From the NCBI GenBank assembly GCA_017302655.1, contig JAFLDE010000007.1:26520-90519 (forward strand): a DNA stretch of 64,000 bases, read 5' to 3'. The notes beneath the pieces were generated by a model. The model was not told where the DNA came from. It did not search any database and saw only the letters and a list, made by a program, of their open reading frames with translations. Positions within the stretch are counted from its first letter, which is position 1. Each line of letters starts with the position of its first letter. The DNA is from Burkholderiales bacterium. Its GTDB lineage: Bacteria > Pseudomonadota > Gammaproteobacteria > Burkholderiales > Burkholderiaceae_C. A program made the position numbers and the translations under genes. Shown piece by piece: positions 16,109 to 25,193 of this stretch.

Positions 16109-17913
16109 ATCCAGGTGACGGCGCCATCTTCGGCGCTCTTGACGTTGCGACGCATGCCGGCGAAAAGTTCGCGGCCCATGTCGTGACCGTTGACCAGGGC
16201 CTGCTCGTCGCTGAGCTGCGCCGACTCACGGGCTTGCCATTCCTGCGCCGAGACCAGCGCCTGCAGCGTGCCGGCCACTGCATCGAGCCGCACCACGTCG
16301 CCATCGCGCAGCAGGCCCAGCGGGCCGCCAGCCAGGGCCTCGGGACTGACGTGGATGGCAGCGGGCACCTTGCCACTGGCACCGCTCATGCGGCCATCGG
16401 TGACCAAGGCCACCTTGAAGCCCTTGCTCTGGAGCACGGCCAAGGGTGGGGTCAGCTTGTGCAACTCCGGCATCCCATTGGCCTGGGGGCCCTGAAAACG
16501 CACCACCACGACGACGTCGCGCTCCAATTCGCCGTCTTTGAAGGCGGCCAGCATGGCTTCTTGCGTCGTGAAGATGCGGGCCGGCGCTTCAATGATGTGC
16601 CGGTCCTCAGGGACGGCGCTGGTCTTGATGACCGCACGGCCAAGGTTGCCGTCCAGGAGCTTGAGACCTCCGCTGGCACTGAAGGGTTCGGCGGCACCAC
16701 GCACGATGCTGGCCTCAGTCGGAGCCGAAGGGAGGTCGCGCCAAGCCAGCGTACCCTCATTCATCCAAGGCTCCTGGGTGTGGGCGCGAAGGCCTGAAGG
16801 CGCCATGGCTGGCGTTTCGTGCATCAGCCCGGCATCGAGCAATTCGCGAATCACAAAGCCTGGGCCGCCGGCGGCCTGAAACTGGTTCACGTCCGCGCTG
16901 CCGTTCGGATACACGCGGGCGAGCAAGGGCACCGCGGCCGATAGCTCGGAGAAGTCCGTCCAGTTGATCTGGATGCCCGCAGCCGCCGCCACCGCCACCC
17001 AGTGAATGAGGTGGTTCGTGCTCCCGCCCGTGGCCAAGAGTGCGACCATGGCGTTGACGACGCAGCGCTCATCCACCAACTGGCCGATCGGTGCATCCCG
17101 TCGCGCCAGCAAGAGACGCACCGCTTCGTCGGTAAGCGCATGGCGCAAGCCCGCATGCGGGTGGACGAAGGCGGCACCCGGCACATGCAGGCCCATGGCC
17201 TCAAGCAGCATCTGGTTGCTGTTGGCAGTGCCGTAGAAGGTGCAGGTGCCAGCACCGTGGTAAGCGGCTTCTTCGGCCTTCAGCAGTTCCTCGCGCCCGA
17301 CCTTGCCCTGCGCGTAGAGTTCTCGCACCTTGGCCTTCTCGTTGTTCGGCAGGCCGGAGCTCATAGGCCCGCCGGGCACGAAGAGCATGGGCAGGTGGCC
17401 GAAGTGCAAGGCACCAATCAGCAGGCCAGGGACGATCTTGTCGCAGATGCCCAGCAGCAGCGCGCCATCGAAGACGTCATGGCTGAGCGCGATGGCGGTA
17501 CCCATGGCGATGTTGTCGCGGCTGAACAGGCTCAGCTCCATGCCGGGCAGGCCCTGGGTGACACCGTCGCACATGGCGGGTACGCCGCCAGCCACTTGGA
17601 CGGTGGCGCCAAGGCGCGCAGCCGCAGCACGGATCTGCGCGGGGTAAGCCTCGTAGGGCTGGTGCGCGCTGAGCATGTCGTTGTACGCGCTCACCACCGC
17701 CAAGTGCGGGGCTCGCTCGGTCACGATGCGCAGCTTGTCCTGTGCCGGCATGGCGGCAAAGGCATGCGCGACGTTGGCGCAGCCCATGCGGTCGCTGCCG
17801 CGCGGACGCCCGGCCATGCGCGAGAGGCGACTCAAGTAGGCCGAGCGGGAAGCCTGGCTGCGCGCCTGGACGCGCGCGGTGACTTGCTCTAGAACCGGAT
17901 GTAGGGCGACCAT
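16105..17913 (-). CDS. edd: Phosphogluconate dehydratase
   Basis: This 602-residue iron-sulfur dehydratase makes KDPG from 6-phosphogluconate. It carries the IlvD/Edd cysteine set in [20 protein letters not shown] and [14 protein letters not shown]. Other family blocks are [14 protein letters not shown] and [12 protein letters not shown]. The length matches bacterial Edd. It is first in the edd-eda operon, with a HexR-like operator 28 bases upstream, which implies induction by glucose-derived KDPG. No zwf or glk gene is present in the window. Confidence 0.95.
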   Translation of the reverse strand: MVALHPVLEQVTARVQARSQASRSAYLSRLSRMAGRPRGSDRMGCANVAHAFAAMPAQDKLRIVTERAPHLAVVSAYNDMLSAHQPYEAYPAQIRAAAARLGATVQVAGGVPAMCDGVTQGLPGMELSLFSRDNIAMGTAIALSHDVFDGALLLGICDKIVPGLLIGALHFGHLPMLFVPGGPMSSGLPNNEKAKVRELYAQGKVGREELLKAEEAAYHGAGTCTFYGTANSNQMLLEAMGLHVPGAAFVHPHAGLRHALTDEAVRLLLARRDAPIGQLVDERCVVNAMVALLATGGSTNHLIHWVAVAAAAGIQINWTDFSELSAAVPLLARVYPNGSADVNQFQAAGGPGFVIRELLDAGLMHETPAMAPSGLRAHTQEPWMNEGTLAWRDLPSAPTEASIVRGAAEPFSASGGLKLLDGNLGRAVIKTSAVPEDRHIIEAPARIFTTQEAMLAAFKDGELERDVVVVVRFQGPQANGMPELHKLTPPLAVLQSKGFKVALVTDGRMSGASGKVPAAIHVSPEALAGGPLGLLRDGDVVRLDAVAGTLQALVSAQEWQARESAQLSDEQALVNGHDMGRELFAGMRRNVKSAEDGAVTWM

Positions 17914-17940
17914 CGCATGTAACTCGCTTCCTCGAAACGA

Positions 17941-17955
17941 GGTAACTGTATTACA
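17941..17955. promoter_or_regulatory. HexR-like operator upstream of edd
   Basis: GGTAACTGTATTACA matches the HexR consensus TGTAAnnnnnTTACA at all but the first base. HexR represses edd and related sugar genes and is released by KDPG. The site lies 28 bases before the edd start codon. A short dyad, CCTCG/CGAGG with a 3-base loop (17930-17942), abuts it. Confidence 0.55.
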
Positions 17956-17976
17956 TGCTGAGGCTAGACCACAAGT

Positions 17977-18588
17977 TCAGGTCAGGGCGCCCGGAGCCGA
18001 ATGCTTGGCTTGGGCGCGGGCCAAGTCGTCTTCCGTGTCGACGTCGAGCAGCACTCCCGGGTCATCGACGGCCACGGGCTCGGCCGCGTACCGGGCCAGT
18101 AGACGGCGCGCGCCTTCGTCGCCCCGCAGCGCGATGAGTTCGCTGTAGAGCTCCTGCGAGAAGCCGACCGGGTGCCCACGCTGCCCGCGGTACTGCGCAA
18201 AGACCACCGGATCGCGTTGCAGGCTTCGCGCCACGGCGCGCAGGGTATCGGGCTTGAGCAGTGGCATGTCGCCGGGGAGGATGAGCCATCCGGAAGCATC
18301 CGCCGCGGCACTCACGCCGGCAGCGATCGAACTGCCCATGCCCTCAAGTGCCTGCTGTTCGGAAAGTACCACCATGTCACGTGCCGCCACATTGCCGCGC
18401 ACCAGCGGCGCCAGGCGCTCACTGCACACCACGACCAAGCGCAGGCGCGAAGCGAGCGCACTGGACAGCGTGCGCCCGAGCACGGTACTGTCCCCCAGCG
18501 GCTGCTCGAGCTTGTGGCCGGCGCCCCCGAAGCGTCGCCCTTGGCCGGCGGCCAGAAGCAGCACGACTGGATGCGCAGCATTGTTCAA
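17977..18588 (-). CDS. MobA/MocA-like nucleotidyltransferase
   Basis: The 203-residue protein starts at TTG 18588, preceded by GGGAG; the longer frame adds a non-conserved leader. The nucleotide-binding N-terminus [15 protein letters not shown] and [14 protein letters not shown] are typical of the MobA-like NTP-transferase fold (molybdopterin cytidylyl- or guanylyltransferases). [14 protein letters not shown] and [10 protein letters not shown] complete the family pattern. No molybdoenzyme lies nearby, so the target cofactor is unclear. Confidence 0.85.
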   Translation of the reverse strand: MNNAAHPVVLLLAAGQGRRFGGAGHKLEQPLGDSTVLGRTLSSALASRLRLVVVCSERLAPLVRGNVAARDMVVLSEQQALEGMGSSIAAGVSAAADASGWLILPGDMPLLKPDTLRAVARSLQRDPVVFAQYRGQRGHPVGFSQELYSELIALRGDEGARRLLARYAAEPVAVDDPGVLLDVDTEDDLARAQAKHSAPGALT

Positions 18589-18710
18589 GAGCCTCTCCCA
18601 AGGTCTTTGTTGCACCGCAGAATGCGCGCGCTGGTCCCAGACTCCAATGGGGCCTTCACTTACGGGCAAACCTTCTCCGGGGAATTCCGGTCAACAAAGG
18701 ACGACAAGCG

Positions 18711-19346
18711 ATGGGCTGGCTGGCCGACATGCGCAAGAGCTACGAACGCGGCGGACTCGATGAGGAGGAAGCGCCCATCGATCCCCTTTCCCTGTTCAGG
18801 ACGTGGTTCGACGAGGCCCTCGCCGAGCAGGTGTTGGAACCCAACGCCATGACCCTGGCCACCGTGGGCGCAGACGGAAGGCCATCCACTCGGGTGGTTC
18901 TCATCAAGAGCTACGACGAACGCGGACTGGTGTGGTTCTCCAATTACGAAAGCCGCAAGGGCAGGGAATTGGCCGAGCACCCCTGGGCAGCGTTGCAGTT
19001 CCACTGGGTGAGCCAGGAGCGTGTGGTGCGTGTCGAAGGTCGCGTGCAGCGGGTTGATGCGGCCGAGAGCGATGCCTACTACGCCAGCCGCCCGCTGGAC
19101 TCACGTCTTGGGGCATGGGCGAGCCCGCAGAGCCAGGTGATCGGCGGGCGCTCCGTGCTGGTGGCGGCGGCAGCCAGGGCGGCGGCCCAGCATGGCCTGC
19201 ACCCTGCGCGTCCGCCGCATTGGGGCGGCTATCGACTGCAACCCGACGCCTGGGAATTCTGGGCAGGGCGCCCCTCGCGCCTGCACGATCGCCTGCGCTA
19301 CCGGTTGGTCGCTGGTCACTGGGTGCGTGAGCGTCTGGCTCCCTGA
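18711..19346 (+). CDS. pdxH: Pyridoxamine 5'-phosphate oxidase
   Basis: This 211-residue FMN enzyme makes pyridoxal 5'-phosphate. The ATG at 18711 has AAAGGA upstream; the longer frame is spurious. Family motifs are [40 protein letters not shown] and the C-terminal [24 protein letters not shown] region, which binds FMN and substrate. PLP serves GlyA, GcvP and other enzymes in this window. It converges on the DUF3299 gene 8 bases away. Confidence 0.95.
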   Translation: MGWLADMRKSYERGGLDEEEAPIDPLSLFRTWFDEALAEQVLEPNAMTLATVGADGRPSTRVVLIKSYDERGLVWFSNYESRKGRELAEHPWAALQFHWVSQERVVRVEGRVQRVDAAESDAYYASRPLDSRLGAWASPQSQVIGGRSVLVAAAARAAAQHGLHPARPPHWGGYRLQPDAWEFWAGRPSRLHDRLRYRLVAGHWVRERLAP

Positions 19347-19354
19347 ATCACCGA

Positions 19355-19882
19355 CTACTGTTCGACCTGCTGCCCTTCCACCAGGCGGTAGTACAGGCCG
19401 TAGGGGTCGTCCTTGAGCACGGCCAGGAGCCCTTCGATGGTGATGGCTTCCAGCGTGTAGCGCACCGGGGTGCTGGTGCGAATCTCGATCAGCCCTTCCG
19501 GACCGGCGGGAGTGCAGAAGTTGCAGGTCGTGGGCACGGCAGATAGCAGGAAGTGCTTCTGGCGATCACCCGGCTCAAGCGGCAGCATCCAGCCCTGCAC
19601 CTTGACACGCTGCTGGTGCAATCTCTCCACTTCGGCAGGAAATTGCGGCACGAGCTTCTTTTTCTCGACCTTCGAAGTCACCCCGGACAGGAGGCGCCAG
19701 GACAACACGCCCTCGCGCTCTTCCAGCGGCTTGAAGGCGCTGCGCGGATCGTGATAACCCGGCCCCTGCCCGGGCTGTGGGGGCACTGCCGCACTGCTGC
19801 GCGGCTGGGCATGCGCGCCCGGCAAACCGAGCGCGCCGAAAACCAAGCCGGCCGCGAGAAAAGCCCTGCGCTCAATGCTCAT
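19355..19882 (-). CDS. DUF3299 exported protein
   Basis: This 175-residue protein has an N-terminal leader (RRAFLAAGLVFGALGLPGAHAQ). The conserved core includes VKVQGWMLPLE, a LLSAVPTTCNFCTP segment with CNFC, and PYGLYYRLVEGQQVE. DUF3299 proteins accompany MacB-type ABC transporters, including the zinc-regulated Zrg set of Vibrio (remembered context, not searched). The start overlaps the end of a small cysteine-containing protein by 11 bases, so they are cotranscribed. Function unknown; metal handling is plausible. Confidence 0.8.
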   Translation of the reverse strand: MSIERRAFLAAGLVFGALGLPGAHAQPRSSAAVPPQPGQGPGYHDPRSAFKPLEEREGVLSWRLLSGVTSKVEKKKLVPQFPAEVERLHQQRVKVQGWMLPLEPGDRQKHFLLSAVPTTCNFCTPAGPEGLIEIRTSTPVRYTLEAITIEGLLAVLKDDPYGLYYRLVEGQQVEQ

Positions 19883-20114
19883 GCTTCATGCCGCAGTACT
19901 TGCCGATGGCCAAGCCCTTGCAGCGTTGCTGCAGGGCTTTCACACACTCGGCCTCCGGCCTGCCGGACTCCAGACAGCGCGCCGCTTCCTCATGAGCGAC
20001 GGCCATCGCCCGGTGGCGCTCGATGTCCTTCTTGGCGTGATCGCTGAGCTTGGGCTGCGCCAGCACTGCACTTGCGCCGATCGCGAGCAGCGCGATCCAG
20101 GGCAGTTTTCTCAT
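19872..20114 (-). CDS. Small exported protein with four cysteines and a His tail
   Basis: This 80-residue protein has a signal peptide (LPWIALLAIGASAVLAQ, residues 4-20), leaving about 60 residues. Four cysteines (47, 57, 65, 74) are spaced like helical-hairpin disulfide proteins. Histidines at 26, 34, 41, 78 and 80 include the terminal KHEH. I do not recognise the family. Between an ABC permease and DUF3299, it is a candidate periplasmic metal-binding or accessory protein (inference). Confidence 0.65.
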   Translation of the reverse strand: MRKLPWIALLAIGASAVLAQPKLSDHAKKDIERHRAMAVAHEEAARCLESGRPEAECVKALQQRCKGLAIGKYCGMKHEH

Positions 20115-20124
20115 CGATGTCTCC

Positions 20125-21330
20125 TCATCTCGGGGTTTGAAGCAATTGGGTCACTTCGGTGCGCATGGCACGCCAGGCCGGTAGGGCTGCCGCCAGCAAG
20201 GCCAGCACGAGTGCCAGCGGCCATAGCCGTAACTCCGTGGGGCTCCAGTAATCGGGCAGCAGGGGCAGGGATTGTTGCCCAGCCAGCCATAGGGCCAATA
20301 CCGCCTGGGCAGCATGTGCCAACAGAAGGCCCAGGAGCAGCGACAGCCCCACCACGATCAACGACTGCAGGGCCATCAACCAAGCCAGGCGCCATGGAGG
20401 TGCGCCCATCAGGCGGAGCAGCGCGAGATCACCCTGGCGTTCCCGAACCAGCGCCATTTGAGTGATGAAGAGTGAAAGCAGGCTGGTGACCAGCAGCAAT
20501 CCGCCGAAGCCCTGCAGCACTTCGCGACCTGCCCCGACCATGCGCAGCAAACGGGCGCTTTCGACAGCAGGCGCCGCTGCCTGAAGACTTTCCTGGGCAT
20601 TGACCCATCGGGGCAGCATGGCCGCTCCCAGTGGGCTGCGATAGCGCACCAGGGCCATGGTGACCTGACGCTCGGCTTCCAGAACAGCGCGGTCTTCCTC
20701 GTCGACCTCATGCAAGTCTTCGTGGACCCTCCACACCGAGACCAGATCGGTGAGCACCAGGCGGTCGAGCACGCTGGACCCGCGCGCCAGCACGCCCACG
20801 ACTTCGAAGGGGGTCTGCGCATGCTCCTCGCCCCCCAAGCCCAAGCCGTGGCTGCCAACGAATCGGTCGCCAGGCTTCAGGCCCGTGGCCCGCGCCACCT
20901 CGTGGCCGAGCACGGCCTGCATGGGGCCGCTCCAGCGACGCCCGGCTTGAAGGCGCGCGCCGAACAGGTCGAGGTATTCGGGAGTGCTACCGACGATGCG
21001 CCAGCCGCGCAGGCTGTCGCCCAGGCTGATGGGCCAAACTTCCTTGACGAGAGGTTGCGAGCGCAACTGTTCCACCGTGGCCAGTGGAATGTTGCCGGTG
21101 GGCACGTCGATGTGGAACACACCCGACAGCATGATTTGCATCGGACTGCCCTTGGCGCCGACCACCAGGTCGATGCCGGCAAGGTCACGCTGCATGCGCT
21201 GCTCCAACTGCTCGGACACCAGCAGCACAAAGCCCACAGCTGCCCAACCCAGCGCCAGCAAGAGCACGCTCAAGGCGAGCGCCATCGGGCGAGCACGCAG
21301 CAGCCGCCAGGCGAGTTGACGCAGGCTCAT
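20125..21330 (-). CDS. MacB/FtsX-type ABC transporter permease
   Basis: This 401-residue protein has an N-terminal membrane helix (MALALSVLLLALGWAAVGFVLLV), a long periplasmic MacB-like domain, then three C-terminal helices (about 275-385). Such permeases do not conduct ions directly; they drive mechanical release, lipoprotein trafficking or efflux across the envelope. The ATPase gene overlaps its start by four bases, and the DUF3299 and small-protein genes follow. This matches the Zrg-like set, except that no DUF2796 periplasmic binding protein is present. Confidence 0.88.
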   Translation of the reverse strand: MSLRQLAWRLLRARPMALALSVLLLALGWAAVGFVLLVSEQLEQRMQRDLAGIDLVVGAKGSPMQIMLSGVFHIDVPTGNIPLATVEQLRSQPLVKEVWPISLGDSLRGWRIVGSTPEYLDLFGARLQAGRRWSGPMQAVLGHEVARATGLKPGDRFVGSHGLGLGGEEHAQTPFEVVGVLARGSSVLDRLVLTDLVSVWRVHEDLHEVDEEDRAVLEAERQVTMALVRYRSPLGAAMLPRWVNAQESLQAAAPAVESARLLRMVGAGREVLQGFGGLLLVTSLLSLFITQMALVRERQGDLALLRLMGAPPWRLAWLMALQSLIVVGLSLLLGLLLAHAAQAVLALWLAGQQSLPLLPDYWSPTELRLWPLALVLALLAAALPAWRAMRTEVTQLLQTPR

Positions 21331-22004
21331 GTCGAGGGCCCCAAGCGAAGCGTTTGCAGTTGCCCATCCAGTGCTCGGCCGAGTTGTTGCACCACCCGCG
21401 CGTCATGCGTGGCCACGAGCAGCGAAACGCCACGCTCGCCCACCAGCGCAAGCACGAGATCCAGCAAGGCCATGGCCGCTTCGTCGTCCAAGCTGCTGCT
21501 CGGTTCGTCCAGCAACAACAGGCGCGGCTCGCGAACCAGAGCGCGAGCGAGCGCGGCACGCTGCATCTGACCACCGCTGAGTTGATGAGGAGCCCGATCC
21601 AGCAGACTCAGCAATCCCAATCGATCGGCCAGGGCCTCGATGCGACCAGCGGGTTCGGCGGCACCCACAGCAGTGAAAGGCAAGCGCAGGTTGTCGCGCA
21701 GGTTCAGGCCCTCGCACAAGTGAAGGCGTTGCGGTAGCAGACCGAGACATTCACCGCGCCACCGATCCAACTGGCCCGGCGCCATATCGCTCAGCGCGCG
21801 GTCTGCCAGCCAGACTTCGCCATGGCTCGGGCGGCGCAGCCCGGCCAACAGAGCGATCAGGCTGCTCTTACCACTGCCAGAAGCGCCACGCAGCAGCAGG
21901 TGCTGACCTGGAGCGAGCAACAAGTCAGGAAAGCGCAGGCGGGGACCGCCGGGATAGTCGAGACACAGGCCCTGCCAAGCGAGCAGCTTGGCTTCAGGGA
22001 ACAT
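21327..22004 (-). CDS. ABC transporter ATP-binding protein (LolD/MacB type)
   Basis: This 225-residue protein starts at the ATG at 22004 inside the msrA 3' end; the longer frame is not conserved. The ATPase has Walker A GASGSGKSS, Q-loop LGLLPQRL, signature LSGGQMQRAALARAL, Walker B LLLLDEPSSSLDDE and switch His in LLVATHDARV. It is the engine for the permease that follows with a 4-base overlap. The substrate is unknown. Confidence 0.92.
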   Translation of the reverse strand: MFPEAKLLAWQGLCLDYPGGPRLRFPDLLLAPGQHLLLRGASGSGKSSLIALLAGLRRPSHGEVWLADRALSDMAPGQLDRWRGECLGLLPQRLHLCEGLNLRDNLRLPFTAVGAAEPAGRIEALADRLGLLSLLDRAPHQLSGGQMQRAALARALVREPRLLLLDEPSSSLDDEAAMALLDLVLALVGERGVSLLVATHDARVVQQLGRALDGQLQTLRLGPST

Positions 22005-22530
22005 CACGCAGGTGCCGAGCAAAGGCCTGGCGGAACTTTTCAACTTTGGGAGCAATGACGAAAGCGCAGTAGCCCGCCTGCGGATGGCGTTCGAAGTAGC
22101 GCTGGTGGTAATCCTCGGCTCGTTGGTATCCGCGCAAGGGCTGCAACTCAGTGACCACGCGGCCCCCGAACGCCTGCTGGGCTTCTGCCAACACCCGGCG
22201 TGCCACGGCATGCTGCTCTTCGTCGGTGTAGTAGATGCCGCTGCGGTACTGTGGACCGGTGTCTGCCCCCTGTCGATTCAGCGTAGTGGGGTCGTGCACA
22301 TGAAAGAACACCTGCAGCAAATCGGCCAATGGCAACTGGCGAGGATCGAAACACACCTTCACCACTTCGACATGCCCGGTTCGACCCGAGCACACGTCTT
22401 CATAGCTGGGAGCCGGGCCTGCGCCATTGCTGTAGCCGGACTCGACGTCGATCACACCACGCAGTTGCAGAAAGACCGCCTCCAGACACCAGAAGCAGCC
22501 GCCGCCGAGGTAGATGGAGCTTGAATTCAT
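21994..22530 (-). CDS. msrA: Peptide-methionine (S)-S-oxide reductase
   Basis: This 178-residue enzyme repairs oxidised methionine. The active site GGCFWC (Cys12 catalytic, Cys15) is at the N-terminus, with YEDVCSGRTGHVEVV, FFHVHDPTTLNRQG and YYTDEEQ as expected. No C-terminal extension with resolving cysteines is seen. The gene overlaps the ABC ATPase start by 11 bases, placing repair and transport in one message. No signal peptide: cytoplasmic. Confidence 0.95.
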   Translation of the reverse strand: MNSSSIYLGGGCFWCLEAVFLQLRGVIDVESGYSNGAGPAPSYEDVCSGRTGHVEVVKVCFDPRQLPLADLLQVFFHVHDPTTLNRQGADTGPQYRSGIYYTDEEQHAVARRVLAEAQQAFGGRVVTELQPLRGYQRAEDYHQRYFERHPQAGYCAFVIAPKVEKFRQAFARHLRDVP

Positions 22531-22589
22531 TGGCGCCGAGGATAGCGAAGCTGGCGGGTACCGACAGGAAGTCAGGTCAAGATGCGGGC

Positions 22590-23354
22590 ATGTACCAACT
22601 CTTCAAGCAATTGATCCTGCCGCCCGCCGGTCCGCTCTTGCTGGCCCTGGCTGGCCTCGCCGCCATGGGAAGCGGCCGTCGCTGGGGTCGCTGGCCCTTG
22701 GGCTTAGGGTTGCTCCTTGCCTGGTTGCTGACCACCGATGCGGTGGTCTCCCCTTTGGTCGACGCCTACGTTGACAGCCCGCCCTCCAGGCAGATCTTGC
22801 ACCAAGCGCAAGCGTGGACGGGCCGCTCGGATGCGGTGGTCCTGGTACTTGGCGGCGGGATCCGACGTGCAAGTTCGGCCGACGGCGGCTACGACCTGCA
22901 GCCGCTGACTTCGGAACGATTGCGCCGTGGGCTTTGGTGGTCAAAGCGACTCAAGTTGCCGCTGGCGTTCAGCGGTGGCCTGCCAGCGGTAGGCGATGCC
23001 GACCGCCCCACCGAGTCCTCGGTGGTGGCCAGGGTCCTGGGCGAATTGGGTGCGCCACCTGCTCTGTGGTTCGAGGGCCGCGCGAGCAACACGCAAGAGA
23101 ACGCCCGCTTCTCGGCAGAGTTGCTGCGTCGGCATGGAACCAAGAAGGTGATCTTGGTGACGCATGGGTTGCACATGCCCAGAGCCCTCCACCATTTCCG
23201 CAGCCAAGTCCCGGACGTGGAGATCCTGCCGGCGCCCTTGCATCGGGACCCTGAGCCTGGATGGATCCTGGCCCAATGGTTGCCCAGCAGTGCTGCGGCA
23301 GCCCAAGGCAGCTACTTGGTCTACGAGTGGGTGGCACGCACGGTCGGCAAATGA
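22590..23354 (+). CDS. ElyC/YdcF family (DUF218) membrane protein
   Basis: The 254-residue protein starts at the ATG at 22590, followed by two membrane helices (about residues 7-25 and 31-50). The DUF218 domain has DAVVLVLGGGIR, FSGG, an NTQENARFSAELL block (family Asn-Thr-Glu-Asn) and LVTHGLHMPRALHHF. ElyC affects peptidoglycan assembly and undecaprenyl carrier handling at low temperature in E. coli. That role is inferred here. It is divergent from msrA and convergent with ubiD. Confidence 0.85.
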   Translation: MYQLFKQLILPPAGPLLLALAGLAAMGSGRRWGRWPLGLGLLLAWLLTTDAVVSPLVDAYVDSPPSRQILHQAQAWTGRSDAVVLVLGGGIRRASSADGGYDLQPLTSERLRRGLWWSKRLKLPLAFSGGLPAVGDADRPTESSVVARVLGELGAPPALWFEGRASNTQENARFSAELLRRHGTKKVILVTHGLHMPRALHHFRSQVPDVEILPAPLHRDPEPGWILAQWLPSSAAAAQGSYLVYEWVARTVGK

Positions 23355-23362
23355 AGGCGGCA

Positions 23363-23526
23363 CAAATAGAAACCCCCTCAGACCTTGAGGGCCAGAGGGG
23401 GCTGGTGGCAAACGCCACCGGTAGAGCTCCGCTGCCAACTGCAGCAAGGGCTCCTGGCGCGCAGAGACTGCGCCGCACGTTGAACCTCGAATGAGGCGCC
23501 CCTACCTTAGGCTTCGAGACGCGGCG
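23363..23526 (-). ncRNA. Candidate structured small RNA or elaborate terminator region
   Basis: Between convergent genes, the minus strand can form a series of stems. CGCCGC/GCGGCG (23521-23526 with 23471-23476) encloses CTCGAA/TTCGAG (23513-23518 with 23486-23491). Then come GCGCAG/CTGCGC around 23459-23473 (competing with the first stem by 3 bases), a GAGC..GCTGC/GCAGC..GCTC hairpin (23424-23453), and GGTGGC/GCCACC with a 4-base loop (23404-23419). Last is CCCCCTC/GAGGGGG (23373-23401) followed by TTTCTATTTG, a terminator-like end. I could not match it to tRNA, 6S, SRP or tmRNA. No promoter was confirmed. Confidence 0.35.
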
Positions 23527-23555
23527 ATTCAAGTGGCAAGACGCTAGGAATTGCC

Positions 23556-25097
23556 CTATTGACCGCTGAACAGTGACTCAAACAACTCGTCGCCACGCCT
23601 TCGCAACTCGGGCGGCATCTCGATCACACGCCCCCATTCCCGCTGGGTCTCGCCCGGCCATTTGTTGGTGGCATCCCAGCCCATCTTGCCGCCCAGGCCG
23701 CTGACAGGTGAAGCGAAATCGAGGTAGTCGATCGGCGTGTGGTCGACGAGCACCGTGTCACGCACGGGATCGACACGGGTGGTGATAGCCCACACGACCT
23801 CCTTCCAATCCCGCAGGTTCACGTCTTCGTCGAGAACCACGATGAACTTTGTGTACATGAATTGGCGCAGGTAGCTCCATATACCGAACATCAATCGCTT
23901 CGCGTGACCCGCGTAGGCCTTGCGAATGGAAACCAGGGCCATGCGATAGGAGCACCCCTCAGGTGGAAGGTAGAAGTCAACGATTTCTGTGAACTGCCTG
24001 GATAGCAGGGGCACGAAGACTTCGTTCAGCGCCACGCCAAGCACCGCTGGCTCGTCCGGCGGTTTGCCGGTGTACGTGGAGTGGTAGAAGGCGCCTCGGC
24101 GCTGAGTCACGCGCTCCAGTTCCAGCACCGGAAACCACTCCTGCTCGTTGTAATAGCCGGTGTGGTCGCCAAAAGGGCCTTCAAGCGCATGAAGGTAGCC
24201 ATCGCGCTCCATCAGAGGCACACCCATCTCGCTTTCACCGCGGAAACCGCTGCTTGCCACTGGGATGTGTCCTTCCAGAACCATTTCCGCAGTGGCCGGC
24301 ACCTGCAGTGCATGGCCATCGAAGCCGACGCCGCTTTCGGCCAGTTCAGTGGCACTACCGCGCAGCAAACCCGCGAATTGGTACTCGGACAGGCTGTCAG
24401 GCACCGGGGTCACTGCACCAAGGATCGTAGCGGGGTCAGCGCCGAGCGCCACCGCTATCGGGAAGGGCTGCCCTGGTCTGGCCAGACGGTGGGCGCGAAA
24501 GTCGAGCGCTCCGCCACGATGGGCCAGCCAGCGCATGATCAAGCGGCGTGGCCCGATCAATTGCTGGCGATAGATCCCCAAGTTCTGCCGAGCGCGGTTC
24601 GGACCTCGAGTGATCACCAAGCCCCACGTCAGCAGCGGGCCTGCATCACCGGGCCAGCAGTGCTGGATGGGCCATTGGCGCAAATCGATGTCCGAGCCTT
24701 TCAGGACCTCTTCATGACAAAGCGCACGATCGACGCGTTTCGGGCGCATTCGCCACACGGCTTGAACCAGCTCCAGCAACCGACCTGCATCCCTCAGCCC
24801 CTTAGGTGGCTCAGGCTCACGCAGCCGCGCCAGCACTTCACCCACCTCGCGTAAGGCGCCCAGGTGTTCGGCTCCCATCGCCCACGCCACTCTTTCCGGC
24901 GTCCCGAACAGATTGGTCAGCACCGGGCGGTCTCCCTGGGCGGGGTGCTCGAACCACAAGGCGGGGCCGTTCGCCCGCAGCACGCGGTCGCTGAGCGCCG
25001 TCATTTCAAGATGCGGAGAGACAGAGGCATCCACCCGCTTCAGGCCGCCTCGGGCCTCAAGCTGCACAAGGAACCCGCGAAGATCGCCGTACTTCAT
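23556..25097 (-). CDS. ubiD: 4-hydroxy-3-polyprenylbenzoate decarboxylase
   Basis: This 513-residue prenylated-FMN enzyme acts in ubiquinone biosynthesis. It has the full UbiD layout: N-terminal [22 protein letters not shown], the middle block [25 protein letters not shown]-like region ([12 protein letters not shown]), and the [14 protein letters not shown] active-site region with the catalytic Glu-Arg-Glu environment. Near the C-terminus, [20 protein letters not shown] is typical. Length agrees with E. coli UbiD. No partner ubiX is in the window. Confidence 0.95.
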   Translation of the reverse strand: MKYGDLRGFLVQLEARGGLKRVDASVSPHLEMTALSDRVLRANGPALWFEHPAQGDRPVLTNLFGTPERVAWAMGAEHLGALREVGEVLARLREPEPPKGLRDAGRLLELVQAVWRMRPKRVDRALCHEEVLKGSDIDLRQWPIQHCWPGDAGPLLTWGLVITRGPNRARQNLGIYRQQLIGPRRLIMRWLAHRGGALDFRAHRLARPGQPFPIAVALGADPATILGAVTPVPDSLSEYQFAGLLRGSATELAESGVGFDGHALQVPATAEMVLEGHIPVASSGFRGESEMGVPLMERDGYLHALEGPFGDHTGYYNEQEWFPVLELERVTQRRGAFYHSTYTGKPPDEPAVLGVALNEVFVPLLSRQFTEIVDFYLPPEGCSYRMALVSIRKAYAGHAKRLMFGIWSYLRQFMYTKFIVVLDEDVNLRDWKEVVWAITTRVDPVRDTVLVDHTPIDYLDFASPVSGLGGKMGWDATNKWPGETQREWGRVIEMPPELRRRGDELFESLFSGQ

Positions 25098-25130
25098 ACT
25101 GATTGGGTATTAGTGAGATCACTCATCAGC

Positions 25131-25158
25131 TTGACCGGTTATTAGCCACTCCTAGAAT
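25131..25158 (+). promoter_or_regulatory. Sigma-70 promoter for the lytic transglycosylase gene
   Basis: TTGACC (25131-25136) and TAGAAT (25153-25158) are separated by 16 bases, close to the vegetative consensus. A palindrome, GGGTTAACCC (25171-25180), lies in the leader and AAAGG precedes the ATG at 25194. An AGTGAgaTCACT dyad sits just upstream (25112-25123). Confidence 0.5.
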
Positions 25159-25193
25159 TCAGAGATCAAAGGGTTAACCCTCAAAGGATTTGA

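Noticed and set aside
23363-23526. Identification of the structured gap as 6S RNA or a tRNA
   Set aside because: No closing stem joining both ends with a central bubble and no T-loop or CCA-type features were found on either strand.
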